Source of the DNA: Enterocloster bolteae | Lineage (GTDB): Bacteria; Bacillota; Clostridia; Lachnospirales; Lachnospiraceae | Assembly: GCA_021772025.1 (NCBI GenBank) | Contig: JAETNT010000008.1 | Coordinates: 26,163 to 90,162, forward strand | DNA length: 64,000 nucleotides | Direction of reading: 5' to 3' | In this document: positions 53,944-63,827 of the stretch, in pieces | Layout: each line of letters starts with the position of its first letter | How positions within the stretch are numbered: position 1 is the first letter of the stretch | The notes under the pieces: model-generated | Told to the model about the DNA's origin: nothing | Seen by the model: only the letters and a program-made list of their open reading frames with translations | The model's database searches: none | Made by a program: the position numbers and the translations under genes

Positions 53944-55398
53944 TTATCTGGAGAGAAGTTCTATCCCTTTGCGGATTCTCTTTAAAGATTCTTCTTTCCC
54001 CAAAACCTCCATAATTTCCGTGGCCCCTGCCGGGGTCATCTGCTTTCCGGATACGGCAGTACGGATAGGCCACATGACGAATCCGGTTTTTACCCCTTTG
54101 TCGCTTACATATCGGGACAGCCTCTCATAGAGAGCATCATTTCCAAAATCTTCCTGAACCTCCAGAATAGGCAGTATCTCCTGTAAGGTCTCCAGAGAAT
54201 TCTCCAGGGTGGTTTTCATCTTTTTATGGGCATACATAGACGGATCATATTCCGGAAGCTCCTCAAAGAAATCAACGTGATCCCGAATCTCCGGGAATAT
54301 CTCAATCCGGGTCTTTACCATAGCGGCAATCTTTTTCAAATCCAGATCCTTTTTGATCACTTCTTTTAAGTAGGGCTCCGCCATATTATAGAACTTGTCG
54401 AAATCCATAGACTTCATGTATTCGCCGTTCATCCAGCGAAGCTTGGTCATATCAAATACCGCCGGGGATTTGCTCATTCTATGGTAATCAAATTCTCTTA
54501 CCATTTCCTCCAGGGAAAAGATCTCCCGGTTGTCCTCCGGAGACCAGCCCAAAAGAGCCACATAATTTACTACTGCCTCAGAGATAAAGCCCTGTTCAAT
54601 CAAATCTTCATAAGAAGAGTGACCGCTTCTCTTGCTTAATTTTTTGTGTTCCTCATTGGTAATCAAGGGACAGTGGACATATACCGGAACTTCCCAGCCA
54701 AAAGCATCATAGAGGCGGTTGTATTTTGGAGATGAGGATAAGTATTCATTTCCCCGGACTACATGGGTAATGCCCATTAAGTGATCATCTACCACGTTTG
54801 CAAAATTGTAGGTGGGGTAGCCGTCAGACTTAATTAAAACCATATCATCCAGCTCATCGTTGTTTACCGAAATATCCCCGTAAATCTCATCATGAAAAGT
54901 GGTCGTCCCCTGGGAGGGGTTATTCTGCCGAATTACATAGGGAACGCCTGCCGCCAGCTTTTCTTCAATCTCTTCCTTAGAAAGGCTGAGGCAATGCTTA
55001 TCATAGACCATGATTTCCTCACCGTTTACGGTCTTTTTTAAGGAGTCCAGACGTTCCTGGGTACAGAAGCAGTAATATGCCTCTCCCTTTTCAATAAGCT
55101 TTTTGGCATATTCCAGATAAATACCTGAGGCCTGGCGTTCACTCTGAACGTAAGGGCCTGCGCCCTTATCCTTGTCCGGGCCTTCATCGTGAATCAACCC
55201 GGTTTTTTCCAAGGTGCGGTAAATAATCTCCACCGCTCCTTCCACATAGCGTTCCTGATCCGTATCCTCAATCCGCAGCAGGAAATCGCCGCCCTCATGC
55301 TTGGCAATCAGGTATGCGTATAACGCAGTTCTTAAGTTTCCAACATGCATACGTCCTGTCGGGCTGGGGGCGTATCTGGTTCTTATTGCTTTATTCAT
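53944..55398 (-). CDS. gltX: glutamyl-tRNA synthetase
   Basis: 484 residues of the discriminating or non-discriminating bacterial type. Class I motifs: [15 protein letters not shown] (HIGH-like) and KKLSKRSG (KMSKS-like). ATG at 55398, GGAGG 5 bases upstream, gives [15 protein letters not shown]; an earlier ATG at 55410 lies within the ribosome binding site. No T-box is seen upstream. Confidence 0.97.
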   Translation of the reverse strand: MNKAIRTRYAPSPTGRMHVGNLRTALYAYLIAKHEGGDFLLRIEDTDQERYVEGAVEIIYRTLEKTGLIHDEGPDKDKGAGPYVQSERQASGIYLEYAKKLIEKGEAYYCFCTQERLDSLKKTVNGEEIMVYDKHCLSLSKEEIEEKLAAGVPYVIRQNNPSQGTTTFHDEIYGDISVNNDELDDMVLIKSDGYPTYNFANVVDDHLMGITHVVRGNEYLSSSPKYNRLYDAFGWEVPVYVHCPLITNEEHKKLSKRSGHSSYEDLIEQGFISEAVVNYVALLGWSPEDNREIFSLEEMVREFDYHRMSKSPAVFDMTKLRWMNGEYMKSMDFDKFYNMAEPYLKEVIKKDLDLKKIAAMVKTRIEIFPEIRDHVDFFEELPEYDPSMYAHKKMKTTLENSLETLQEILPILEVQEDFGNDALYERLSRYVSDKGVKTGFVMWPIRTAVSGKQMTPAGATEIMEVLGKEESLKRIRKGIELLSR

Positions 55399-55481
55399 GG
55401 GTTCCTCCATATACTTATCTATAATAATCTATTTTTTCGCAATCCTTTTTATTATAGCGCGGGCAGATAGAAAAGACAATG

Positions 55482-56495
55482 CTATTTTGAGGACAGATGA
55501 CCAATATTTTTAATCAGGACCGAAACCGTCCCGTCGGGATTGGTAATAAACTCTACCCTGTCAGGATTTCCATATTCTTCCATGGGGATGGTAATTTCAA
55601 TTCCTGTATCTGTAGTCAGATGCTGCTTCTGAAATTTTTTAATGGTCTTCTCTGTCTTTGGTTCCACCACTGTATGAGACAGATTATATTTGTCCAGCTT
55701 TTCCGTCAACTCCTTCTGCATCGCTGGACTGTCGGAAAATACTTTCTCTTTAACCGTCTCTACATCTAAAGAGCCGTTTTCTTCCAGCTCTTTGTAAATA
55801 AGGCTTTTTACCTCCATCTTCCGCTCCGCAGCATCATCGCCGTAATACTTCCGGTTTATCTGTTCCACCGCCCTGGTAACAATATCCATCCGGCTTTTCT
55901 GAGACAGAGGCGCATGACATTCCAAAAACATCTCAGAAAAGTACATCCGCTTTTCTCCGTTAATCTCGTATTTTTTCTCGGTAAGCAAAATGCTGCCGTC
56001 AGATAAGTCCACCACACATGCCTCGGAAAGCTTTTGACCCTGTCCCGGTAAAATCGCTCTCTGCAAGATAATCTCATTGCCGTTGCTCCCGTCCTCCCCG
56101 GTTCTGGTCAGATGCGTATAGAAGGTACGGTAATTCAGCTTCAGAATGCCTATATAGTCTTTTCCCTTGCATCCAAATACCACCGCTGCCATATCTCCTG
56201 CCGGAATATCGATATTGGAATTCATAATGGAAAACAGCCTGTCTGCCAATTTTCTGCTGGTTTGTGCAAAATTATCGGGAGTGCACCCCTTTAAAAGCTT
56301 CATAGCCTGGGAGTCGTCAGAGAACCGGCATTCTTTCACATCATCGCTTTCCGTAAACTTTTCTATATGTCCCTTTAGGAAATCCCCTAAATCCGATCCC
56401 ATTTCCATCTGGTGATCGGAAAGCACCGGCATCCCCATGGAAGAATCCAGAATATGGATAATACCGGCTTTCATGATCATATCATCTTTTTGCAT
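55482..56495 (-). CDS. nucleoid-associated protein (NdpA/YejK family)
   Basis: 337 residues. The start AGIIHILDSSMGMPVLSD and the block VVFGCKGKDYIGILKLNYRTFY match the 37-kDa nucleoid-associated family (PF04245). ATG at 56495 follows AAGGAAGC; a frame to 56549 exists. Binding to DNA is inferred from family. It is upstream of gltX with no functional link evident. Confidence 0.85.
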   Translation of the reverse strand: MQKDDMIMKAGIIHILDSSMGMPVLSDHQMEMGSDLGDFLKGHIEKFTESDDVKECRFSDDSQAMKLLKGCTPDNFAQTSRKLADRLFSIMNSNIDIPAGDMAAVVFGCKGKDYIGILKLNYRTFYTHLTRTGEDGSNGNEIILQRAILPGQGQKLSEACVVDLSDGSILLTEKKYEINGEKRMYFSEMFLECHAPLSQKSRMDIVTRAVEQINRKYYGDDAAERKMEVKSLIYKELEENGSLDVETVKEKVFSDSPAMQKELTEKLDKYNLSHTVVEPKTEKTIKKFQKQHLTTDTGIEITIPMEEYGNPDRVEFITNPDGTVSVLIKNIGHLSSK

Positions 56496-56636
56496 AACTT
56501 GCTTCCTTTTTCCTTCGCTATCATTAGATTGCGCCCATACTGGGCGCACTTAAAAAACGGAACCGGATAATGATTTATCCGGTCCGGAAAATTTTTCTTT
56601 CTATAGATTAAATGATGCCAACTAAATTTATCAGAA

Positions 56637-59387
56637 TTATTGGGAGCATCCCAGTACTTTATCCAAGGCCCGCATTAAAATATCAACGTCAACCGGCTTT
56701 GCAATGTGTCCGTCCATCCCGCTTCGGAAAGCCTCCTCTTTGTCCTCCTCAAAGGCGTTGGCCGTCATTGCCAAAATGGGAATCGACGCCAAGGCGCGGT
56801 TTTCCAGCCTTCGGATCGCCCTGGCCGCCTCATGGCCATTCATAACTGGCATTTGAATATCCATCAGAATGGCTTGAAAATGTCCTGGGCTGGATGCTTT
56901 CAACATATCCACAGCATCTTTCCCGTTTCCTGCTACTTCTACAGTAAAACCTGCTTCTTCCAAAATAGCGGCGGCAATCTCTTGGTTCAGCTCGTTATCC
57001 TCCACCAGCAGGATATGGCCTGTGCGGAGGACTTCCTGTCCGCCGGCATTCTCCTGAACCTGATCACCATTGTGCAGGCGGAGAGCAAGAGAAACCGTAC
57101 ACTCGGTTCCGGCGCCCTGTCTGCTCACTACTGTAATCGTGCCCTTCATCATGTCTACAATGTTCTTTGTAATGGACATACCCAGGCCTGATCCTTTAAT
57201 GCCGCTGATGGTGGAATTGCGCTCCCGCTCAAACGGCTCAAAGATGTGGGATACAAACTCCTCACTCATACCAATCCCCGTATCCTTGATGCGGAACTCA
57301 TAATTCGCAAAGCCTGCGGGAGCATCCTCCTTTTCTATGATTCTCAGGCTGACCATGCCGCCCACCGGCGTATATTTTATAGCATTGCCCAGCAGATTCA
57401 AAAGAACCTGATTCAACCGAATCCTGTCACAGCAGATTTCCTCATGCCGGATGTCCGCAGCATCCAAATGCAGTTCCAACTGTTTGGCCTGAACATCTTC
57501 CTGTATGCTGTTGAGAAGTTCATACAGAATATCCGACAGGTTGCAGGGCTCTTCTGTCAAGTGGATTTTTCCGCTCTCAATATTGCTCATATCCAAAATA
57601 TCATTGATCAAGTTCAGCAGATGATTGCTGGAAATCCTGATTTTTTCAAGATATTCCGTTACTTGTTCCAGCTGGCCTATGTGGGTGATGGCCAAGTTTG
57701 TAAAGCCGATAATTGCGTTCATTGGGGTACGGATGTCGTGAGACATATTAGAAAGAAAGGTACTTTTCGCTTTGTTAGCCTGATTTGCCAAAGCCAGGGC
57801 ATCCTCCAAAATGGCATTTTTCTCCCGAGCACTGCGGGTCTCCTCGTCCACGCTCCGAAGCCCCAGAACAATACCGCGGCTCTTGCTCCACTCTCCTACC
57901 CGGGCAGCCTTCATCTGGAAGTACCGCAGCTCACCGCAGCAGGTGGTACGGTAGTTGACGGAGCAGATCGGACGGTTCGCCAGCACCTGCTTCAGATGTT
58001 CCCGTGCCGCGGCCTTCTGCAGAATGCCTTTGTCCTCCTCATAAACGCCTGCTTCTATGTAACGTTCTATACAGCGCTCCAAAAACAGCGGGCCGGAAAA
58101 GCTCTCCTTCAATATGCCGTTTTTACATTCACCAATCCGTAGGAGCTGCCCGTTCCCGGTGTCCAGATCAAAAAAGCACACCAGGCTGTATTCCACGCCA
58201 AGGGCGGAAAGCAGTTCCAGCTGGCGCTTCTCCGCCTCTTGCCGCTCCTGTTCCTCCTGGAGTTTTTTTGTCGTATAGTCCAAGACATACCGCTGATAGA
58301 AGCGTTGACCGTCCTTTTCTATTAGTTTAATATTTCCCAGAACATGAAGGATTTTCCCATCCTTATGCCGGACCCGGTACTCTATACTGGTGTTATCTCC
58401 CGGCTCTTTCAGAGAAGCAATCTTCTCTCTAATCTGTATTCTATCTTCATCAAATACGGATGGTGCGGTCATATTGAATCCATCCCGTTCCAGAGCAGCC
58501 TTAGACGCATATCCGGATATCTCCAGCGCAGCCCTGTTGATGCTGATAATATGAGAGCCGTCCAAGGTATGGCACATTACACCGCAGTCCATGGAGGTAA
58601 AAATGGTTTCCAGCATCTGATTTTTGCGGATCAATTCCTGTTCATACGCCTGTTCTTTTGTCACATCAATCCCAATGCCCACGGTTCCCATTACGCTGCC
58701 ATCCAAATCATACAGCGGAGCCTTATATGTGGTGAGTATCCGCTGTTCCCCACAGGCTTGAATAATCTCTTCAGAAACAAGGGTTTCCTGTGTCTCCATG
58801 ACAATACGTTCCGACTCGATACAGGCGGGATCATCCTGCTCCACGTCCCAGATATAGGCGTGGCCCCGCCCCTCCACCTGAGCCTTGGTCTTGTTTACCG
58901 CGGCACAGAAGCTGTCGTTCACCTTCTCGTGGATGCCGTTTTTATCTTTGTACCAGACAAGATCCGGTGAACTGTTGATGGCAGTCTCCAGATATTGGCT
59001 CGTCTGCCAGTGGTCCATACGCCCTTTGCAGTTCTGCTGCCAACGCAGGAAATGGAACCGCAATTCGGAATCAGGCATGGGCAGCGTCCAAATATCTGTT
59101 ATCTCAAGCAAGATATCTGTCAGGCTTTCCGACTGCCCCTTTTCAAGCAGCAGGATCAATTCTGCTTCCGGACGCTTTTTTGCTGCCAACACCCTGGCAG
59201 CCTCCGCTGCCTCCATCCCTCGCAGGTCAGCCCAAATTGCATCTGCTTTTGCGGCAAGAAAAGGATCTAGTTCCCGGCTTTCAAAGAACTCATGAGTAAA
59301 TGCCGGCAAAGGCGGAATCTTTCGGAAAAGTTCGAATGGCTTTTCCTCCCGTCCAAGGAAATAAAGTCGCATATGGCAATGATACAT
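56637..59387 (-). CDS. hybrid sensor histidine kinase/response regulator with PAS domains
   Basis: About 916 residues, no membrane helix, so cytosolic. Order: a degenerate receiver-like N-terminal domain of about 110 residues with no phospho-acceptor Asp motif, PAS 1 (SSPDLVWYKDKNG, about 120-240), PAS 2 (TSMDCGVMCHTLDGS, about 260-375), a third region of about 150 residues without clear match, the kinase core (SNMSHDIRTPMNAIIGF, GNAIKYTPVGG, DTGIGMSEEF, GSGLGMSI) and a C-terminal receiver with Asp in ILMDIQMPVMNG. ATG at 59387 follows GGAGGAG. There is no Hpt domain, so its partner is unknown. Confidence 0.93.
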   Translation of the reverse strand: MYHCHMRLYFLGREEKPFELFRKIPPLPAFTHEFFESRELDPFLAAKADAIWADLRGMEAAEAARVLAAKKRPEAELILLLEKGQSESLTDILLEITDIWTLPMPDSELRFHFLRWQQNCKGRMDHWQTSQYLETAINSSPDLVWYKDKNGIHEKVNDSFCAAVNKTKAQVEGRGHAYIWDVEQDDPACIESERIVMETQETLVSEEIIQACGEQRILTTYKAPLYDLDGSVMGTVGIGIDVTKEQAYEQELIRKNQMLETIFTSMDCGVMCHTLDGSHIISINRAALEISGYASKAALERDGFNMTAPSVFDEDRIQIREKIASLKEPGDNTSIEYRVRHKDGKILHVLGNIKLIEKDGQRFYQRYVLDYTTKKLQEEQERQEAEKRQLELLSALGVEYSLVCFFDLDTGNGQLLRIGECKNGILKESFSGPLFLERCIERYIEAGVYEEDKGILQKAAAREHLKQVLANRPICSVNYRTTCCGELRYFQMKAARVGEWSKSRGIVLGLRSVDEETRSAREKNAILEDALALANQANKAKSTFLSNMSHDIRTPMNAIIGFTNLAITHIGQLEQVTEYLEKIRISSNHLLNLINDILDMSNIESGKIHLTEEPCNLSDILYELLNSIQEDVQAKQLELHLDAADIRHEEICCDRIRLNQVLLNLLGNAIKYTPVGGMVSLRIIEKEDAPAGFANYEFRIKDTGIGMSEEFVSHIFEPFERERNSTISGIKGSGLGMSITKNIVDMMKGTITVVSRQGAGTECTVSLALRLHNGDQVQENAGGQEVLRTGHILLVEDNELNQEIAAAILEEAGFTVEVAGNGKDAVDMLKASSPGHFQAILMDIQMPVMNGHEAARAIRRLENRALASIPILAMTANAFEEDKEEAFRSGMDGHIAKPVDVDILMRALDKVLGCSQ

Positions 59388-59582
59388 AATCCATCTCCTC
59401 CCCCAGAGAGATTTTTGAACATAAATGATAATACCCATGCTTCTTGCCGTTTGCATAGACTTTCCCTGCTGAGCGGTCTTTTGCTCGTCAGGGCCAGAAC
59501 AGATTCAGTCCTCCTGAAACCGGAAGAAGGAGTGCGTACCTTCACAATTTTTGCTGCTATTAGGATATAACCTCTCTACTAC

Positions 59583-59588
59583 ATTGTA
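59583..59588 (-). promoter_or_regulatory. extended -10 candidate for the hybrid kinase
   Basis: ATGGTACAAT on the minus strand (TGnTACAAT-like), about 195 bases before the gene. There is no good -35. Confidence 0.35.
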
Positions 59589-59650
59589 CCATAACTCGAA
59601 AAAGTTTTCCACTTTGAATTTTAGCATGAGCAGGATATAAAGCTCTTTCC

Positions 59651-59890
59651 TTACTTCTCCTCCTGATAGGATTCCAGGTATCTTAAAACTTCGTCTAAAA
59701 ATATCTCCTGGGCCTGTCCGAAGGCTTCTTCTCTATAGACCAGCAGAGGATGGTTCTGATCCACTCCCAGCTCTGTCTCCAGATTTTTAATCGCCGCGCT
59801 GATAGAGGACTGGGAAGTATACATCTCCTTTGCCGCCCGGGATATAGAACCGTATTTTTCTACTGCTATCAGATATTTCCGCTCTGTTTT
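59651..59890 (-). pseudogene. LysR-type regulator remnant (helix-turn-helix joined to the C-terminal end)
   Basis: A single open frame reads KYLIAVEKYGSISRAAKEMY, then SSISAAIKNLETELG, the LysR helix-turn-helix, directly joined to VDQNHPLLVYREEAFGQAQ... ending ESYQEEK. The roughly 200-residue effector domain is gone. No good start codon precedes the HTH; a stop lies just upstream in this frame. Identity of the C-terminal part is tentative. Confidence 0.55.
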
Positions 59891-60353
59891 TCAACCGAAA
59901 AGACAATATTGCATTTCTCGCCCCGTCTTTTCCTATCCATTCCCAGGTACGGCCCATACGGTAATAATCCGTCCCGGAAATCCCGCTGGCCAGATTCAAA
60001 AGCGTTCCGGAAAGATGAGTGATCACATTGGGAGAATTCAGGCAGATTTCAATCAGATTGGATCCTTCCTTCTCAAAAATCCTGTGAAATACCAGGGCTC
60101 CAAGATTTCCCGGCATCAGCAAAAGAGAATGGACAGAGCGGATGTAAGGGGACATCCACTCTGCGATTTCCTTCTGCCGGCCGCTGGAAACGCACACCAC
60201 CACTCTGCAGGCTTCCATAGCCTCGCCGATGTTGTGTGTCAGAACTTCCGGATGAAGGCCTGAGATCAGCCCCGGCCCCTTTACGGCAATTCCATTTTCG
60301 GTAATCAACTCAAAATCCTCCCGGCAGTGTTCTTCTTTGTCGCACAAAATCAC
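59891..60353 (-). pseudogene. opine dehydrogenase-family remnant
   Basis: The frame reads VILCDKEEHCREDFELITENG, HNIGEAMEACRVVVCVSS, SLLLMPGNLGALVFHRIF, then LNSPNVITHLSGTLLN. The order fits NAD/NADP octopine/nopaline dehydrogenase (N-domain end, then the NPNVI..H..TLLN C-domain start), but the Rossmann GxGxxG start and most of the C-domain are missing. Its C-terminal codons run out of frame into the LysR remnant. Non-functional. Confidence 0.55.
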
Positions 60354-60354
60354 A

Positions 60355-60575
60355 TAGTTTGCACAGATCCCTGTCGCTGCTTACCATAGCGTACAGGATA
60401 GCCTTTCCGATAATGTCAATGGATTCGTCTATGTCTGCTCCCAGCCCCCCTGATTGTTGGCAATATGAACTCCGTCCAAAGCCAAATCCGAACATTCCAG
60501 GGCAATCCCTGTGCCGAAAGAAATCCGAAGAGCACAGGCTAACTTGGCTCCGTCGCACACCACACCGAATATTTT
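60355..60575 (-). pseudogene. CyuA/YhaM-like (Fe-S serine/cysteine desulfidase family) 3' remnant, frameshifted
   Basis: In one frame GVVCDGAKLACALRIS ... GIALECSDLALDGVHIANNQGG, then after a run of six G on the minus strand (60445-60450) the next frame continues GLGADIDESIDIIGKAILYAM. The cysteines in VCDGAK and CA and the later E/D..I..IG block match the C-terminal part of the L-cysteine desulfidase/L-serine dehydratase family. Broken by a homopolymer frameshift and truncated at both ends. Confidence 0.55.
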
Positions 60576-60584
60576 AAGATAAGA

Positions 60585-60762
60585 TCTGTTTCCTGAAACT
60601 CTGCCTGTTCACTGTGGGCATCGATTTTCAATGTTTCACTGTATGTTTTCTTTTTTGCCCCTTCTTTATAACATCTGTCTCTGTATGGACAGCTTTTACA
60701 TTTCTCAATGTCAAAAGGGTAGAGCATGCGGGGATTTTTATTCTTCATTTGATAGGCCTCCA
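60585..60762 (-). pseudogene. transposase C-terminal remnant (IS1182/DDE type)
   Basis: Reads KNKNPRMLYPFDIEKCKSC, then CPYRDRCYKEGAKKKTYSET and HSEQAEFQET, matching the cysteine-rich C-terminal block 'C..CP....C...GAK..' of IS1182-like transposases. The upstream catalytic part is absent, and the frame continues directly into the CyuA-like remnant. Confidence 0.6.
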
Positions 60763-60770
60763 TCAAAAAT

Positions 60771-61781
60771 TCAGATACTTTCATTCCAAAATATCTTTTT
60801 TTCCTCTTTGGTAAGACTGTGAGCAAAATCTCTTTTTAATATTAAAAATTGACGAAGATCCAGCAATATCTGGTAAAGCAGAGCCCGGATTTCAAACTCA
60901 TCCCTGGTCTCGGGAAGAGACTGTCCTTTGATTTTTTCCTGGGTCTGTTCCAGCTTTGCCAGCAATCCTTTGGCGTTATTACACTCATGGAAGGTGGCTC
61001 TTGTGAACTCCAGAAGTTCCCCTATGCGGACTGCCTGAGCCGGAAGCCGATCATATCGTTCCAGATGTTTTAAGCATTCTCCCATATGCTCCGATACCAT
61101 AAGCTGGCTTTTCCGCATGGACATATACCGCAGATAATAGCGTGTTTCTGATAAAAGGCTGTTTTCCACATCCCAAAAAGCCTCCTTCTCCCCCTGGAGA
61201 ATCATATTCTTTAAATTTTCCAGCTTTTCTTCAAATCCGATTTCTTTTGCCTGTCCCTTTTCCAGAGCCCCGGCAGCTTCCCGCAAAAGTTCCCGAAAGC
61301 CTTCCTCTATCTGACGCTGTTTTTTTTGTATACTCTGCTTTTTTCCTGGCATATAAAGGTTTAACAGCATTCCCGTGCCGGTTCCGGTCAGAAGGAGAAG
61401 TATTTCATTAAGAATCTCCGTTCCTCCCATCCTTCCTTCCGTCAAAAAATGAGTCAGCAAAACCGTGCTCACCGAAATTGCTTCCGGTATACGGAGAGCC
61501 ATGGAAAGCGGGGTAAACAGTAAAAGAAACAGGCCTATGGCGCCGGGCCGAAAACCTGCGAAAAAAAAGCAGGCCGGAGCCAAAAGAAGAGCTATGGAAA
61601 AACCGGCAATCCGATTTCCTGTAGCTCTCAAGGTTTCTCTTCTTGTATCATGAATCGATAACAAGGCAATAACCCCTGCAGAGGCGCTGTAATTTAATCC
61701 CAGCCAGTTTCCAAGAACCATTGCCGCTGTAGAACCTGCGGCGATTTTTAATATTTTTAGCAGATTAATCCGTTCTTTCAT
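60771..61781 (-). CDS. aromatic acid exporter family membrane protein (FUSC/DUF939-like)
   Basis: 336 residues. Five to six hydrophobic helices in the first 150 residues (AAMVLGNWLGLNYSASAGVIALLSI), then a cytoplasmic helical domain with FEEKLENLKNM and RYYLRYMSMRKSQ. This layout matches bacterial FUSC/YccS or ArAE (aromatic acid exporter) families. ATG at 61781 follows GAGAGGAAA; a frame to 61925 exists. It lies downstream of trpB2, which may hint at indole or aromatic export, but this is not shown. Confidence 0.82.
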   Translation of the reverse strand: MKERINLLKILKIAAGSTAAMVLGNWLGLNYSASAGVIALLSIHDTRRETLRATGNRIAGFSIALLLAPACFFFAGFRPGAIGLFLLLFTPLSMALRIPEAISVSTVLLTHFLTEGRMGGTEILNEILLLLTGTGTGMLLNLYMPGKKQSIQKKQRQIEEGFRELLREAAGALEKGQAKEIGFEEKLENLKNMILQGEKEAFWDVENSLLSETRYYLRYMSMRKSQLMVSEHMGECLKHLERYDRLPAQAVRIGELLEFTRATFHECNNAKGLLAKLEQTQEKIKGQSLPETRDEFEIRALLYQILLDLRQFLILKRDFAHSLTKEEKKIFWNESI

Positions 61782-61845
61782 TATTTTTCCTCTCAATATA
61801 GATCTTTTTGTCAGTATTCCCTTATTTCTCATAAAACCATTAATA

Positions 61846-61907
61846 AATATTACCCCCGGCAAACAAGGCGGCACGGATGTGTGTCCTTGTTCACTGAGGG
61901 TAATATT
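61846..61907. other. two-tier inverted repeat between trpB2 and the exporter
   Basis: AATATTACCC (61846-61855) pairs with GGGTAATATT (61898-61907), and inside AACAAGG (61862-61868) pairs with CCTTGTT (61885-61891). It is followed on the minus strand by a T-rich region. May be a terminator or attenuator. Confidence 0.5.
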
Positions 61908-61974
61908 CAGCATTAAATAAACCAACTATTAAAATCAAGATGAAGGTGAATGATTGTACAATACTTTCCGCTTT

Positions 61975-63366
61975 TTAACATTCATTTCCCGGAAATTTAG
62001 GGATCCCGGCAAATCCGGCAGCCAGTTCTTCGTCTGTAGGAATGTAATCTTTCATAACACCGTCGTTAAATTTCTCATAAGACATCATATCAAAATATCC
62101 TGTTCCGGTAAGACCGAATACAATGGTTTTTTCCTCTCCGGTTTCTTTGCATTTCATAGCCTCGTCAACAGCAACACGGATGGCATGGCTGCTCTCCGGG
62201 GCGGGAAGAATTCCTTCTACCCGGGCAAACATCTCAGCCGCCTCAAATACAGAGGTCTGCTCCACACTTACCGCCTCCATCAGCCCGTCGTGGTAAAGCT
62301 GGGATAAAACGGAGCTCATACCGTGATAGCGCAGGCCTCCTGCATGGCTGGCAGAAGGAATAAAGTTATTTCCTAAAGTGTACATCTTCTGAAGAGGCGT
62401 TACCATGCCGGTATCGCAGAAATCATAGGCAAATTTGCCTCGGGTAAAACTGGGACAGCTGGCCGGCTCCACAGCAATAAAGCGGTAATCTTTTTCCCCT
62501 CTCAACTTTTCTCCCATAAACGGGGAAATTAATCCTCCCAGGTTAGAACCGCCTCCGGCGCATCCGATAATAATATCCGGGTTAATCTGATATTTATCCA
62601 AAGCTGTCTTGGTCTCAAGACCGATAACAGACTGATGAAGGAGCACCTGATTTAACACGCTTCCCAACACATAGCGGTAGCCCGGGGTAGAAGTTGCCAC
62701 TTCCACTGCTTCAGAGATGGCGCAGCCTAAGCTGCCGGAAGTTCCCGGATGATCCGCCAAAATCTTGCGGCCCACAGCGGTGGTCTCAGAGGGGGAAGGA
62801 GTTACATTGGCCCCGTAGGTTCTCATCACTTCCCGGCGAAACGGTTTCTGCTCATAGGAACATTTTACCATGTAAACCTTACAATCCAACTCCAGATAAG
62901 CGCAGGCCATGGAAAGAGCGGTTCCCCACTGTCCGGCTCCGGTTTCCGTAGTAACGCCTTTGAGCCCCTGCTTTTTGGCATAATAGGCCTGAGCAATGGC
63001 GGAATTCAGTTTGTGGCTGCCGCTGGTGTTGTTGCCTTCAAATTTATAATAGATCTTTGCCGGAGTATCCAGTTTTTTCTCCAGGCAGTATGCCCGAACC
63101 AAAGGTGACGGCCGGTACATCTTATAAAAGTCCCGAATCTCCTGAGGAATAGGAATGTACGCATTTTTGTCATCCAGCTCCTGCCGAACCAGCTCTTCGC
63201 AGAATACTTCTCCCAGCTCCTCTGCGGTCATGGGCTTTAAAGTTTTGGGATTTAACAGAGGAGCCGGTTTTTCCTTCATATCGGCTCGGACATTATACCA
63301 CTCTTTGGGCATTTCGTTTTCTTCCAAATAAATCTTATAGGGGATTTCCTTGTTTGTGTTTGCCAT
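61975..63366 (-). CDS. trpB: tryptophan synthase beta-like protein TrpB2
   Basis: 463 residues. PLP-binding lysine in GSHKLNSAIAQ, the GAGQWGTAL segment and GCAGGGSNLGG glycine loop, all TrpB. It is longer than TrpB1 and of the stand-alone TrpB2 type. It condenses indole or indole-derived substrates with serine. ATG at 63366 follows AAAGGAG; the frame runs to 63420. No trpA is near. Regulated by a tryptophan T-box upstream. Confidence 0.95.
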   Translation of the reverse strand: MANTNKEIPYKIYLEENEMPKEWYNVRADMKEKPAPLLNPKTLKPMTAEELGEVFCEELVRQELDDKNAYIPIPQEIRDFYKMYRPSPLVRAYCLEKKLDTPAKIYYKFEGNNTSGSHKLNSAIAQAYYAKKQGLKGVTTETGAGQWGTALSMACAYLELDCKVYMVKCSYEQKPFRREVMRTYGANVTPSPSETTAVGRKILADHPGTSGSLGCAISEAVEVATSTPGYRYVLGSVLNQVLLHQSVIGLETKTALDKYQINPDIIIGCAGGGSNLGGLISPFMGEKLRGEKDYRFIAVEPASCPSFTRGKFAYDFCDTGMVTPLQKMYTLGNNFIPSASHAGGLRYHGMSSVLSQLYHDGLMEAVSVEQTSVFEAAEMFARVEGILPAPESSHAIRVAVDEAMKCKETGEEKTIVFGLTGTGYFDMMSYEKFNDGVMKDYIPTDEELAAGFAGIPKFPGNEC

Positions 63367-63464
63367 AATTGATTCTCCTTTCAGGTGCATCGGCACGCGC
63401 CGCCGCGCGTCACCGATCAATTCGTCAGGTTTCTGCCAGAAGCCTTTGCCCGGAATGCATACAA

Positions 63465-63810
63465 AAAGACTCTTGCCCCGGCAAAAACAAATGTCTCTGC
63501 AGGGACAAGAGCCTGATTATTTTATTTCAGCTCCTGCGGTGCCACCCGGCTTGGCATCCTGGGATGCCCTCTCACGCATACAAAACCTATCTGGGCCCAG
63601 CGGTAGACACACCGCTAAAAGTAAGATTTGATATGCTGTCGTTGATAACGAAGTATCTGCTCCGTCTTACCTACTAAGAATGTCTGCTCTTCAACAATCA
63701 TCCCGTTGGGTTTGCCCTCTGGAGTCCATTCGCAAAAAACTTCCCACTGCCTCCCACCTGCCGACAGCTCTCTGAAGGGTCTGATTTTCTGTTACTTACT
63801 CTCCGTCAAT
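63465..63810 (-). promoter_or_regulatory. tryptophan T-box riboswitch
   Basis: The T-box core GGGTGGCACCGC is on the minus strand at 63536-63547. Specifier-loop pattern GAA-TGG-AC places the Trp codon TGG at 63726-63728. A terminator stem (CTCTTGtCCC / GGGGCAAGAG, 63470-63479 and 63502-63511) follows, with TCTTTTTG. Uncharged tRNA-Trp should allow read-through into trpB2. Confidence 0.92.
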
Positions 63811-63827
63811 GGTTTTGATTTATTGGG

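Noticed and set aside
57246..58142. 298-residue plus-strand frame
   Set aside because: Antisense of the hybrid kinase core, no recognisable protein features.
59390..59560. riboswitch in the hybrid kinase leader
   Set aside because: An imperfect CCCTG..GAGC hairpin exists but no conserved riboswitch core (GEMM or others) is seen.
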